A DNA stretch of 64,000 nucleotides from Brassica napus (GCF_020379485.1 NW_026015200.1:1-64000); one strand, 5' to 3'. Shown: positions 12,128 through 25,668, counted from the stretch's first letter. The notes: generated from the sequence alone by a model not told the origin. A program made the numbers and translations.

Positions 12128-13159
12128 AATCCAAGACCTTATCCTTTAACAACATTTTCAGAGTACAAGTTATCACCAATTGATCAAAGGGCACCGACCC
12201 TAACCCCTTACATGTGAGCATGGGTATGGATGACGGATTGTCACATAAATTTTATACTCGAGTAGTTTCCTCATGTTGCGATGCAAGGCCATTTTATATG
12301 GCACTAGAAAAAAACTTATATAAAAGTACCCATGTGTCTAAAGTTCTGTTGCAACCCTTGCTCGTATATTCACACATATATATATGTCAGTATCGACAGG
12401 TTCGTCTTATTTTATCGGATGTCTGGTTTAGTATTAATTGAACTTTTTTTTTGTTGGATTTTTTAATATTAATTGAACATTTGCAAGAACTTTATTTCCT
12501 TACCAAAAAAATACAGTTGTCCAATGTATGGTACGAATCATGAAGATGAGAAAAAGACCCAAACTAGTAAAATCGACGGGTCAAATTTTCATACTCTCGC
12601 TAGAGAGATCATGTTTATCAATTTTATGCATATATATATATATGGCTAATTAGTTTATCACTATTTTTGACCAGTATAGGTCTGCGTTTCTATCCAAATA
12701 GTTAATATGGTGGATTATATCATATGATTGGTATTTTCCCTAACATTAGTTGAAAAGTATTCTAAATTCGGGTCATGAAATATGGTAGTTAGTCCATTCT
12801 GTAAAACTAATTGCGTTTTTTATAGGGCTACCAGTCAGTCGTAAGATATATAAAATTTTTTTTTTGTGGAATTAAAAATGTCTCCTATTCGGGTATCAAT
12901 ACATCTTCTTGTTAGGATGTATACACTAATTGTAATTCATAATAGAAAAGAAAGGAAAAACGAATTATCTACTTTCTTTGTCAGCATTATGGAAAAAATG
13001 TAGATGTAATATTGCATGGATGTTTAGATATCTTGGACCTTGGTTATATGTTTAACCCCATTACCAGCCAGAGAACTACTGCCAAAGAGGCGCACGAAAA
13101 GCATATTTTAGTTTTGTTCGAGCTAATTACATGTGTTAAAGTTTGGTTATACCAATATT
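12128..13159. other. intergenic, nothing recognised
   Basis: AT-rich, with only short ORFs that have no recognisable motif. Confidence 0.35.
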
Positions 13160-13425
13160 CAGGGCTGGCTCATTACCATGTAGGGTCTCGGACAACATAA
13201 ATTTATATGCCCTATAATTATTATTTTTAAATATTAATATTTAAGATAATATCAAAACCAATAAAATAATTTAAACAGACTAACTAATTTTATTTTAATC
13301 CATTTTATGATTAAAATATTTTACATTAATATATGTACAAAATTATTTTATCTAAATCAAATATTATAACTTCATTTTTTTTAAATATTTGAAGTGGGCT
13401 CCCAAGCAGTTGCACCAGCCGCCCT
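13160..13425. mobile_element. possible hAT-type MITE remnant
   Basis: It starts cagggctggctc and ends accagccgccctaa, which are roughly inverted. The interior resembles the 9354-9592 element in layout (AT-rich centre, 'gggctcccaagcagttgc' near the right end). No target duplication is visible. Confidence 0.35.
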
Positions 13426-13427
13426 AA

Positions 13428-13593
13428 GCTGTCCCTACCAACATTACAAGAAAATATTATAACAATGTAAGTTAAAATTACTCATATACTTATTAGAATT
13501 ATTTGGGGGCGGCAGTTAAAAATAACAAGTAATATAAGCTGTCCCTGCCAACATTACAAGAAAATATTATAACAATTAAAATTACTCATATAT
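13428..13593. repeat. 110-bp tandem duplication, second copy interrupted
   Basis: gctgtccct.ccaacattacaagaaaatatt starts at 13428 and again at 13538. Copy 2 stops at ttactcatatata (about 13593). The missing continuation (ttactcatatattagaattatttgg ... aacaagtaatata) appears at 15949-16005, beyond the inserted Helitron-like segment. Confidence 0.7.
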
Positions 13594-15948
13594 ATAAAAA
13601 ATGTTTGCCTCCCTCCTGTTGTGCCACGTCGTAAAATCGTTGATTGTGAGTGCGACATCTGTCTTCTTTGCCTAAAATTCATCGTTTCATTAACTTTTGA
13701 TGTGGGCTGCTTCGTTTCATAATTATTTACAGTTTAATGGGTTTTTTGTTCACACTGTGATATAGCCCAAATACAGAGAGATAGCCACTATAATGCAAAC
13801 ATATGTAAAGACTGAAACTTTGGAAACGAAAAGGAAAAGAAGGAGCGTACCGTGAGTTTCTGGATGCTACTGACTTCGCCTTGGTTGGAGGCGATATCAA
13901 CGGTGACGGTTCATTTCGCCGCCACCTCAAGTAACTCAATAACATTTAAGAGTTTAAAATTATAGGCGATGAGTTTTGCAGAGTATGAAGAGACAGAGGG
14001 AAGAGGATGATGAGCAACAACAATGAAGAGGTTATAAAAGAAAATCGAGCCAATTAATAAAAATATTCCACAGTTTAAGCGGTGGCGAGTAAATCAGATC
14101 GGTTTCTCAATTTTATGACTCGATCAAGAGAGAAATATAATTTTTTTTGTCTAAAGAAATATAGATATTATCAAAGCAAAGATTGCTCCGAACGAATCAT
14201 AAGAAGATAAGGGAAGCAATCAAAGGTTTTTATTTCATTTTTAATTAGTTATTTGAAATTAACATGAATGGAAATGCCATACACGCGGAGAGACATGCGC
14301 GTTGGTGAGATATGAAATACAAATTTTAAATTTAAAAGGGAAATAGACAGGAAGCAATGCGTTCAATTCCCATTGGGTCTTTTTTTGAACCTTTTGTTTC
14401 AAAAAAAAACGACAGAACATAACCGGATTTACTTCGGTTTAGTTTAGATTCGATTCAGCTTAAATGCATGCATGATTTTAAGATACACAAGTTTCATTCA
14501 ATAAATAAATCAACGGAAAATTTTATTGTAAGAAATTGGGTTAATTGAAATTCATAAGACAGAAAACAATAAATAATTAAAAATAATTTTATAATTATCT
14601 AGCTACTTATATTTATATATCAAAATAACATAAATATATGATTATAATCTATATTATTAAAAGAGAAGTACCTATTTGAAATGTTCTTACTTCATTAATT
14701 AAACTCCCAATTTTTTTGTCTTTTTCAGTTGCATTTATGAAATATCCTAAAACGTATAAAACTGCATAATTTATTACTTGTCTTTTCAGTTACATTAATG
14801 AAATATGCTTAAATGAATTTAAACTTTCTATTTTATTGTTTTTCTTTTTCAGTTACCTTAATGAAATATCCGTAAATAAATTTGGACATAATGTCATTTA
14901 ATCAACAAAAAAAACTCATGAGTTATCCTTACGTGCATAATTTTAATAATGGAGATTTTTAAAAACGTGCATCATTAAAATGTTACATAAAACATACAGC
15001 ACTAATATATAACATGCATCAATAAAACTAGAATTTGACTCACACAATTGTATGGATATTATTTTTAGTTGATTAAATTAAAAAATATTTATTTATTCAA
15101 AAAATATTTAAGAATGGCTATGTTTTTAAAAATTATATGGTATTATTTGCTCATAACTCATTTGTTATTTGCTAAATTGTTAGAAATAAAATTTTAGCAT
15201 AATATAACTCAGTTGTCATTTGCTAAATTTATGGTTTTTATTTATATTTTTTATTATTTAATTATTTTATTTTCATTTTATATTTGAAAGAGAAATGAAT
15301 TTTCTTTCAAACAATATTTTTGTAAATGTATTTCTTAAAAAATAATCAATTTAAATTGTTATTATCATTGAATATAATTATTTTTGACATAATTTGAGTT
15401 TTCGTTTACATCAAAACTTATCATATTTTAGGATAATTTTAATTTAAAATGTAATTTTCATATTTTTCAAACAAATTCTAAAAATATTTTTTAAATATTT
15501 TGTTATAATTTTTAAAAAATACTGAGTTGCATTTCAAATAAAAAGGTAAAGATATTAAAAATATTCTAATTAAAATATGTAAAATTTAATATAGTTTTAA
15601 GAAAATGGTCAAAATAAAAAAATTAGACATAAAAAATCATGATTTTTGTTAACTGGGCGGATCATTATTTATATGATATCGCAAACGAAAAAAAAATTTA
15701 TGTTTTTACAATTATCTAATTAACTATGTATACTCATTTTTTATATTTTTTTATATGATATCACACATTCGTAAAAAAATAGATAGTTTAAGATGCAAAA
15801 AAAATATTTACTTATTGAATATAATATGAATAAATTTTACAAATACATCATTTAATAAAATAAATAATTAAAAACTGAAAATTCATACCCGCGCGCCTCT
15901 AATTAATATTTAAATAAAAAATCCAGGCGTAACCCTGGCCGATACTAG
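13586..15948 (+). mobile_element. Helitron-like element(s), non-autonomous
   Basis: The 3' end is typical: a short stem ccagg/cctgg (15923-15938), six bases, then CTAG (15945-15948) followed by host T. Two possible 5' starts are seen. TCATATATATAAAAAATG at 13586 makes the insert coincide with the break in the 110-bp repeat. TCTATATTATTAAAAGAG at 14648 is preceded by A, as expected for A|T insertion. No Rep/helicase is present. The part at 13600-14350 is GC-richer and may be captured host sequence. A GCGCGCC cluster precedes the hairpin at 15891. Confidence 0.6.
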
Positions 15949-16049
15949 TTACTCATATATTAGAATTATTTGGTTGCGGCAGTTAAAAATAACAAGTAAT
16001 ATAGTGATTTTTAAATTAAAAATTACGAAGATTGTTATTATTCTTATTT

Positions 16050-16674
16050 GGGTTTTCTGAAAAAAAAAATTCGAAGATGATATTTTTGCGTGTTAAACTA
16101 TGAACTTGAAAACCCACGGGTCAAGAAGGAACCATACGTCCGTACCGGACTGGTCTGTTCGGATCTCCGCCACGAGCTCTGATCAAACAGGTCAACACGT
16201 ACGAGTACATTACCACGAACGTAGACAAATAAAGCAGAAGGTTCTCTCTTGAGTCGCTCTCGAAGCGTTTGGATATCTTGACGAGTGAGATCGAGAATGA
16301 ACCAAAATTAAAAAGGTTGTTTTTAGTGTCTGTATCGAAGATCATGTACAGAGGGAAAAGGAAGAAAACAAATAATTTAGCAAATAAACAAAATTGTGTT
16401 TGACTTTGATGGTTAACAAAAAGAAACACGATAGCAAAAACGGCACCGTTGGTTTAGCTTGGGACCGGACCAGTGTTCAGTATTCTATTTATGCATTTTT
16501 ACAGAAAAAAATAATAATTGCTCAAAACGAGGTCATTTCGATTTCAATCAAAAGTATACACATTTTTATACGCCACGACTGAGGGTTATATTGCGTTGAC
16601 CAGTGAGTTTTTAAATTTGTGATTTAATACACACAAAAAAATCATTTTCAAGAGTTTCTTTTTGCAGAAAATCC
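16050..16674. mobile_element. diverged relative of the fold-back MULE MITE carrying unrelated internal DNA
   Basis: The left end (gggttttctgaaaaaaaa, then 'acttgaaaacccacgggtcaa') and right end ('gagggttatattgcgttgacc', then tttttgcagaaaatcc) match the termini of the 3229-3820 element. The flanks ttcttattt (16041-16049) and tttttattt (16675-16683) match at 8 of 9 positions. Between the arms lies about 430 bp (16125-16560) absent from the other copy. Its minus strand is open from 16429 to 16121 with codon-like composition. It may therefore be a gene fragment picked up by a Pack-MULE-like process. Confidence 0.6.
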
Positions 16675-16683
16675 TTTTTATTT

Positions 16684-19600
16684 TTGTCAAAAAAATTTAT
16701 ATACGGAGAAAATAAAAAACGATTGTAGACAAAAACAATAAAATAATGAGTTAGGCATCAATTATATCGGTAATGTGATAATAGCAAAGTTTCATCGCCA
16801 AAATTTGGATAAAATGTACTATCTGTCAGATTAGATAAATGTATATTTAATGGTCTCTTCATAGAATTTTTAGTGCATTTTTATAATGTAAAAAAATGAT
16901 AAAATATGTATGTGAAAGCTGATGGATATACATGATCATTTGCCTAATGCAGCAACATATGATTTCTCGGTGGCAAGTGCGTTATAAATCATTTTAATTG
17001 TTACTGTAAATTACAGCGGCTTCTAGACCTGTGTTGACGTGTTGCTGATGACGAACTTTAGTGTGTTCAAACTTCTAATTTGACATGTTTTTGTTGCAAC
17101 TTATTTTGACATGTTGTTGGTGTGTGTGTGTTTTTAATAGTTTTGGTCCGTTTTTAACACTATGTTAGTATGTTAGAACAACCAGCAAACTACAATTTTG
17201 AGGAATTAAGGATATAAACTTTATTCATACCAAAAAGGATATAAACTTTATGAGATATTATTAACTCAATATCCTTGTTAGTTTGATTGTAGATATAATT
17301 GTGGTACTATACATTTGATTTACCCAATTATTACACTAACTGAATGAAATGGTAGTTTGGTACTCTTGAAAACAAATCTTGATAAAATCCATATTTTCCA
17401 AATGTATAAAAATATTCATGAAATTTTTTCATTTCAGATTTTTTGGATTAAAAAAAACACGGCACTCCAAATTTATTGGTCGAGACTGGATGATATATAG
17501 ATTACTACTAGATGGACTATTAGAATCACCGCACTGTTTAACTATCAATTATATTTTTCTTGCACCAAATTTTTATATTAGATTAAAAATCCAATGGATA
17601 TAGACATATATAACCAGAGCTATACTTAACGGCAAGACGATAAAACACTAAGTATGAAGAAATAAGTGTAAGTTAACTACCAAAAATTGATGTAATTTTC
17701 AATACTGACACTTGTATGTTTCTTTCTTATTATTGTTCCCGAAATACTTTTTTACATTGGCCGTGTGAAATACAAAATTTGTTATTGATATTTCTATGTA
17801 TATATACAAATAAACCTTGCTGATATAGTATCTGTAAGTGGCTGAATATACGATGGCAGAAAATAAGACTTTAAACTATATTAAATGGTCTGTTTTATTA
17901 TTTACTCTTAAATTTTTAAGAAATAAGAAACAGAGAAGATATATATTCCAAAGTTTTCTTACAAACAAAAATTTAGTGATGATCATTGTAACTTTCTTAT
18001 CAATCTGGTTTCCTATAAGCCACCTCATCTGGAGCATTTTTGGATCTAAGAAAAACACCGGACCTTGTATAGTTTTCTTCTAATGCAAATAAATGACAAA
18101 GCTAATACAAAAATATATTGACAGTTAACGAGATCATTGTGTAAGTGTGAGTAATGGATAGACCAGACCCAGTCTCACTTTTGCTTGTCGCTTTTAGGAG
18201 ATGATACGATAGATGCTCTTTTACCTTTCTCTTTGCAGCTTGCACATTATATCCGGACACGAGTCCTCCTAAATGGTTGTTTTTTATCGCAGAAAATATT
18301 ATTATAGCAGTCTTTTTAGAGCTGTGACCACAAAAGATGAGCTTACATGATAACGCCATTATTTCTAAAATAAAGAGATCAGTACAAAGAATTTTAATCT
18401 ATTTCTGTGAATCTGCAGTCGAAATATAATGACATGTGGTCGAATCATATCATATCCTATTTATTATATAGATTCATGTCCTCATCACAAGATATAGAAT
18501 AAACACCTACACTTTTTGTTGGAGAAAATAGATATAAAATCCGTTTTAATGATTTAAAATTGTTATATTTCCCCTCGGCTAGTAGCTATCAGTAAGAAAA
18601 CTATATGAGCGAAAACTATATAAGTGAAATATGAAAACTATATAAGCTTTTAAGGGTATATTCTAATATTTGAAAAATATTAACCTATAAAAATTGACTA
18701 GTTTTTTAAAAAAAAATCAAAAAAAAATCAGAAACTCTTAAAACAATAAACTATTATTTTCCTCATTTGCTATGAGTTTATTGGTGAAATTTTCTCTGAC
18801 ATACTAACCAATATCAAAGTGTTTATATATAGTTTTCAACATTAGAACACTAAATTACTATAAAATAATAAAATAATAGAATAGTATTCTAAAGTGAATA
18901 ATGAATTATTTTGTGCGACCTAGGCTTTGAATTATTTTGTTATGAATTATTTTGTTATGAATTATTTTGTACGATTTATATTTTGATTGACAAAGCATTT
19001 GCAAAAAAAAAATGCTTTTTACTATCCAATCAATTATTACCGTGTCCGTAAAAAGTGCTAATGAGCAATGAGACCCAAACTAAAAATATTATGGGAACGG
19101 AAGCATACTTTTTAATAACTAACATATGTGACCGATCATACAATTAAAATAAGATATTAACGTATTAGAAAAATTAACAGAAAATTTAACGGGAATTTAA
19201 GAATTAAGAATGCATAAAACCGTTGTAATGCATTAATTATCATGAATAATATTTTTTCTTTGGCCAAAACATAAGCAAATGAAGCTATTAATTAGGGCTT
19301 TAGCTATGTGGTAAGAAGTTACTCTATCATTAGTAAAAAGTAAAAACACATGAGAAAGGATAAGTTAGTTAATAAAAATGGGAAAAAACGAAGTCCGATA
19401 CTCAGGATTTCGATATTAGCTATTAAAAATTATTAACAGAAAAAAAAGAAAAAAAATCATTAACAGTATCAACGTTTAATTACAACTTAAAAGATTATTT
19501 AGTTGATAAAGACGTTTTTATATGGCCCCCAAAAGAAAACTGGTAGAAGAAATCATAGGCAAATTCGTTTTCTCTACAGTAGACACGTCAAGATATACAA

Positions 19601-21096
19601 AGAGAACATTTTGATTAATGTTTATATTTTAAAACCGAAAATGAATCTATATACATAAATGTATCAGTTTGATATACGGAAACCCTAGAAGTCGTGTAGA
19701 GAGGTGATCACTATCGACACGTGTGAGAGTAGCCACATGGAAATTATCCTTCGCGATTCTTAAAGTTCTCTCTACCATGTTTAGGCGTTAGGCTCGATCC
19801 TTATTTAATTGCAATTCTACTTTGTGAAGTTTTTTAGTCTATCCTTTATACATACATACATATGCACAATGTATTACATTCATAGTTTTGTTTGAAACCA
19901 TTAATATTCGTACTTAAATAAGACAATGTTGATGAAATACGTTTATAATGCATACTTAATTAAGCAAGTATGCAGCCAATAATATTTTCAAGGCAGCCTT
20001 GTCCAATTATATATATCTAAATATTGAAACTATTAGATTTTCAGGATTTTAACCTCTTTCTACATTTGCAATCGATCTCCTGTTGTTATTCATTTATTCA
20101 ACAAGTTTGCCCTTTAAAGACTCATGGTTGAGTGTTTGCACTTTTTGGATAAATATTGGGTATTCAAATCAATTGAAAGGATTAGAGTAATATCAATAAA
20201 AAATATAACTCTGGATAAACACTCTATCCGGATATGCAAATAAGTTGAAAACAAAAATTTATATCCAACTTAACTTCTTATAGTAAATGAATCAAATCTA
20301 AAATGTTTCCGAAGTCCGTTTTTTTACCACTTAACCACAAAAATTCCAGACAATAGTGTTTTTTTTTCCAATTCCAGACAATAGTTAAATAAATAAAATA
20401 TGTGAAAAACATTTGTTTCATGTCACCACTAAAAGCGCTGGTTACAGAAGAATCTTAATCCTTACATGAAACAAATGTGATCACATCTTTTAAGTCCGAA
20501 CTGATTCCACATCTTTTGTTATTTAGAATCGTCTACATAAGAAATCAATACCAAATTATATTTTCTAAATTAACTTCTGTTTTTCTGTTTCTTCTTGGGT
20601 CAATTGCATGGAGGGAGAATTGAGTTTAGATAAAGTAGGTTTGAATTTAAAAGAAAAAAACAAAGTCATGACTCCTCAAGAATATTCATGATTTGACACA
20701 AAATACTTTTGCTTGCAACAATAAAAAAAAATCATCATTTGTAATCTCTTTATTTTTTTTGTCGACTTTTGTTTCGACAAAAATTACCCTATTAACGCTG
20801 CATTCGGAAACGAATTAGTACATTAAAAACCAAAATGAAAATGCAGGCGAGCGACAGTTGTTTTCGATAATGGAAACCGAGCTGTATCTTTGGAAAAATA
20901 CTTTTCTCCTTAACCAAAAAAAAACTTATCCTTCTTTTATCTTTTTCTAAAATATAAATAGAGCGATACGGAAACCAACAACATTTTCAGAAAAGGTATA
21001 AAATAATATATCAAAAAGGTTTGATTTCGTGTCCGCGTACGTACATAAATGTACAATACTGGCCAAATGTAGACAATATAGCGAACTGACTCAATA
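16684..21096. other. gene-free AT-rich stretch
   Basis: No coding region is supported. The short ORFs at 17379, 17838 and 18102-18359 have no recognisable domain. A perfect 15-bp inverted repeat, acatttgtttcatgt / acatgaaacaaatgt, lies at 20409-20423 and 20464-20478. Confidence 0.4.
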
Positions 21097-21098
21097 AA

Positions 21099-21757
21099 GG
21101 TGATCATTGGTTCGACCGTGGCTTTAAAAATTTAGCCGTAGATGATTAGCTGTAGATAAATCGATTGTACCTGTAAAGTTATTACTGTAGATTTTTTCTG
21201 CAGAAATTTTTGCTGTAATTAAATTTGTTGTAGCTGTAAGCTGTAGGCTGTAGATATTTTAAAATAAAATATATGAAATATGTGTTGTATATATAAAATT
21301 ATTATTTTATATCAATTAAAATAATTTATATTAATATTTTTTAATAAATTATCAAAATTTATTGTAATTTAAAATGTGATATGTAAATAATATTTATATT
21401 ATTTAAATATCTTAATAATTTAAAAACACTCAAATTCAAAATTAAAATATTTATAAAAGTTTTTATTTATGATTATATAATTTATTTGATATTATAGATA
21501 TTTTTTTTCATTTACAGATTCTACAGCCTATAAAAAAAAGATGTAGGGTTTTTGCCTAAAATACATAAGAAAAAGTTTTGCTTTATTTTTTTGTTGTAGC
21601 TTTAAAAATAAAGGTAAAGCATGATTGGTAAAACTAAATAAAAACTTGATGTAGAATTTAATTTTTAAAAGTAAAGTTACAACATAATTGGTAAAATTTA
21701 ATAATTTAAAAATAAATAAAGCTAAAGTAGAGAGATAAAACTCAACCAATCACTCCC
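21099..21757. mobile_element. MITE with GGN-TGATTGGTT ends (PIF/Harbinger- or hAT-like)
   Basis: The left end ggtgatcattggttcgac and right end ctcaaccaatcactccc are imperfect inverted repeats. The subterminal words 'tagctgtag' / 'ctacagcct' are also inverted. The centre is AT-rich and non-coding. Flanking aaa on both sides could be a 3-bp duplication, but the region is too A-rich to be sure. Confidence 0.5.
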
Positions 21758-24244
21758 AAAGTCTTTTAAGTTGTGTTTGTCACTATGAAATCAATGAAAA
21801 AAGGAAAAGTCTCATTAAAAAGGATTTTTAATTATTTATTCAAAATTATGTACATTCCATATTTTGCCTTATCGGGACATAACTCGTATCTGTTGTGGCA
21901 AATATATTCCTTTTTGGTAAGCGTTTTGAATTATTAATCAATGTTCGTAATGGTGCCCATAACCCATTTGTCTTCTTCCTCTTTCCTTAGCAAAATGTTT
22001 ATTTTTCCGGCAAAAAAGGGATAATTTTTAAAAAATTAAAAAGAAAAGATATGTACCCAATTGGGAAATTGCCAACGTAACTCCTTTTTTTTTCTGGGCA
22101 AATGCCAACGTTTCTCTATATAAAGTAATCTTCTGTCAGGCACGCAAATAAAGGTCTGCATGTTATGAAAATTATGGTCGGTCGAAGAACGATCTACCTT
22201 TCGGATATTTAGTTTCCCCCCCTAATTATCTTTCTATATTATAAAGATAGGTTGTTTGCTAATGTTTGTATTACATATACACGTAGAACTATTTGTTCAC
22301 GTGCATTTATTGAATTTAAATTCGTTGGAATACTATTCGTTGTAGATTGTCATATTTCATTCTTGATTATATTTCTTTGATGATTTTTAAAAGATGATTA
22401 CATTCCAATTTTTAACTAAGCTTAGAAGTATGTAGTCGCTACTATGTCAATTTTTACAATGATAAGAAAACTTAAACAAAAAACAATCACCAGTATTACA
22501 AAAGCATATCGATGATCATGAATAATAATTCATGATCACTTCTATCACTTGGTTTTATATGATACTAAATACTTTAGTAAAGTACGTAAACTAATAAATA
22601 GTTAAAGCAAAAAAAAACATGTCAAGTTAACTAATTAATTCGTATGTGCCTACTTTTGGGACTACTCATTCTTAGATAAATTTTTGAAATAGTTAACCTA
22701 AAATGATATATACGCATAGTGCAGTGAGGATGTTAGTTATATTATGTTGTTTAAATTAGAATAGGTCATACCATTCGTACGTACAATAAGCAACCACCCC
22801 GCAATCAATATATTTCCGACCGCGTATGCTTCGTGTTGCCAAAACATTAAATTTGGGTTCGTCTATATGATCTATAAATTTCAGATTCAACTTGACTACT
22901 TGACTGGGACAAATTTATTTAACTAGCTGAGGCATTGAGCTACCCGCTAGTTGTTTTGTTTGTATATATATATAGTTTTGCTAATATATATTCCTTACAA
23001 AATTCGCTTCGTGATGTACAAATGCAGTCTATTTTGAAAAAGGGAATCTAGCCTTCATTTGATGGTTCATTTCATTTGAAGTAATTATAAGTTTTTATAG
23101 ATTCGTCGTCAGGTTGAAACATTTAAAAAAAAAATCGTTTTTAGTAGTCTGACATTTATATTATATATAGATCATGTGGTAATGTGGTATTGATGCTTAC
23201 AAATATGAAAAGTTGATCTTAGTATTTTATAATTGAGATCGATTAAAAAGAGGCCTGACGCATGGCGAGCTAGATGTCACTGAAATGTTTTGACGACATG
23301 AAAGTCGCCGCCGAACTTTTAAAACCGGGAGAAATAAGTTTTGACGGTCCCAAATTCAACAGTCACAGTTGAACATAAAGCAATTTCGTGAAACAAAAGT
23401 ATCTGAATAATCTAAGCTAAGTCATACATTGCATTTGCCATTTATACACATAGAAGTGTTCTTGTTTTGATCAAATCAGGCTAGGTTTAAATCCCATAAT
23501 TTGGTTCATTAATTAATTGGAGAAAGATGCAATCATTGATATTTGGTTGTGTGTACGCTAATGTAGCAAGTGTTTGTGACTAGTAAGTCCAGAGAAATAT
23601 AACCAGGAGATGTTTGGTGATTTTTGCTGATGCAATCTACGCATAATCATCCAGATTAAATCTAAATAATTTATATTCTTGACAAAAAGACAATACATAT
23701 GCGTCTTTATACGTAATTACGTATCTATTAATTATTGTAATTTTCCTTGACAATGTTGTAGCAAGTCATTACCCATATATATACACATATGTGTGCAATG
23801 TATTTCCTATAAATTATAATCAAGTTAACAAGTTAAACAAAATATGAAATCAAAAAGCTAAACAAAAGATTAGGTCAACAAGTTAAACAAAATAATTATT
23901 TGCATACCCGATAAGGCATGCTGACGTAGTGTTGGATCTTAACATAGATGGGGGGGATCGTATCAGTGGATCTTAATATGGATTTACAATGCCATCTAAT
24001 TAAACGTTTTAGCCAAAGTTTATGGAATTTTTAGGTCTTGATTAGAAAAGTCAATGACAAAGCAATACCGATATACTATAAAACAATATTCACTACGCAG
24101 TATGCTGCAGAAATTGTTTGTCTGTATATATTTACTGATGTTATCATTTTATTAAAAATTATTATACGATATAAAAACCACTCATCTTTTTTTCATTAAA
24201 AGTTTCATTAATCATAAACAGAGATTTACATGTGATGAGATACT
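21758..24244. other. intergenic, nothing recognised
   Basis: AT-rich with no sustained open frame, RNA gene or clear repeat. Confidence 0.35.
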
Positions 24245-25080
24245 AATCTACCAAGTTAAAACTTACCTCTAGAACCAGCCAGCAGGAAACAAATCTTTCT
24301 CTGGAAGCATAAGCCGACAGAATTAACCAAATTATTTAGAGACAAAACAACTAAAACAAAGACTAAAATACAAATATATATCAATTCTAGATCGAAATTA
24401 CAAGACACCCACCCATATACGAGGAGACACAGAAAGATCGAGGAGAGGAGCATAGCGGCACCCAAACACCAAATTTTATTAGGAAAGAAGCCTCACTTCA
24501 TTATATTCCTTTAAAGATTACTCCATAAGCCACGAGGAAGAAAGCGGACCATACAACTCATGTAGATGACAGACACAATTTTTAACATTCAAACTTTCAC
24601 GGCAGAAGGCATAAAGAACCAGAGCCCCAATTCCTTGAGAAAAAAACCAGAGATTCTATCCACCAAGACAATCGATAAGGAAATCAATCCGGGATCTACC
24701 CATCGCAATAGAAGCCAAGTAAAGCCAACTCTTACAATCCTCAGTAGATCCACCACATGAAACTGATAAAAGAACAGGCAACCAGATCAGGATGGAAAAA
24801 CCATCGAAAGAAACAAAGACTCTTGAATCTAAAAACATAACAAAAGATCTCTGAAACCAACAATATAACCTAAAAAGAAAAGACAACATGCTAGAGCAGA
24901 GAATAATAAGCTTGAATAGTTTACATAAAACATAATTCAGAGCAACACTTGTTTCTAAAAAATACGAATAACTCAAAAACGTGTTAAAATGTGTGTATTT
25001 GAGATTTAACATGTCCATGGAAATAGTTAATGGAAAACAATACAATGGGTTTTTTTTTGTCACCAAAACAATACAATACA
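24245..25080 (-). other. unassigned GC-richer segment, transcript-like on the minus strand
   Basis: The base composition is less AT-biased than the flanks. The minus strand is open from 25081 to 24656 (ending near a C-G-G-S-T-E-D-C-K-S-W motif) and from 24465 to 24256. The frame is broken between them and no domain is recognised. The text 'cctaataaaatttggtg' on the minus strand looks like a 3'-UTR. It could be a LINE 3' remnant or a decayed gene. Confidence 0.25.
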
Positions 25081-25104
25081 ATGGTTAGTTATTTTTTTAT
25101 GATG

Positions 25105-25340
25105 CTCCATTCCGTTCCACAAAGATAGATTTTTAGTATTTTCACATATATTAAAAAAACACATTAAACTAAATAATAAATGTATCGTTTCTGTAATTTT
25201 CAATTTTCAATAACTTTTAACAAATAATAATTCAATAAATTCAATTTTTTTTTTTGAAGTTTATAATTTTAACACAAAAAAATATATCTTTGTGAAACAA
25301 ATTTTTTTACTAAATCTATATCTTAATGGAACGGAGAGAG
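25105..25340. mobile_element. Stowaway (Tc1/mariner) MITE upstream of CYP707A1
   Basis: It starts ctccattccgttcc and ends ggaacggagagag followed by TA. These match the Stowaway consensus ends CTCCCTCCGTTCC and its complement. The interior is AT-rich with imperfect complementarity ('caaagatagattt' versus 'aaatctatat', 'atatctttgtg'). The left TA duplication is not clear. It lies about 650 bp upstream of the CYP707A1 start codon. Confidence 0.65.
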
Positions 25341-25662
25341 TATGAAATTGTTACGCACAAAATGATACATTTAAGACCAAATAAGCCTTTAAAGCATAGC
25401 CCTTCAATTAAAAAAAGGGTCCACGGAGTTCTGACTAAATTAAAAAAAGACAAACCTTTCCCGTACCTTACATTTGTCTCTACTTAAGGGCCAAATTGCT
25501 CTTAATTCTTTCATTGTATGATTAAGATTAGGCTTTATAATAAATAAACTAACTAATTAGTCCTTTTGAATGGCTCTGCATCTCTTTAATTTAGTTGCTT
25601 CTCTTTAATTTAGTTAGTTAATTTGGTCAAAATCTCACACGCTCTTTTTGCATGCTCTTTGC

Positions 25663-25668
25663 CACGTG
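25663..25668. promoter_or_regulatory. G-box / ABRE-like CACGTG
   Basis: The palindrome CACGTG, in the context gccacgtgct, sits about 100 bp upstream of the TATA box. It is the binding core for bZIP (ABF/AREB) and bHLH factors. CYP707A genes are known to be ABA-induced, so a role here is plausible but inferred. Confidence 0.5.

Noticed and set aside
18102..18359. 85-codon minus-strand ORF as a small gene
   Set aside because: No recognisable motif, AT-biased codons, no promoter or splice context.
24656..25081. 141-codon minus-strand ORF as a gene
   Set aside because: Mostly Leu/Phe/Ser from T-rich DNA, no domain, and no clean exon borders; kept only as an unassigned segment.
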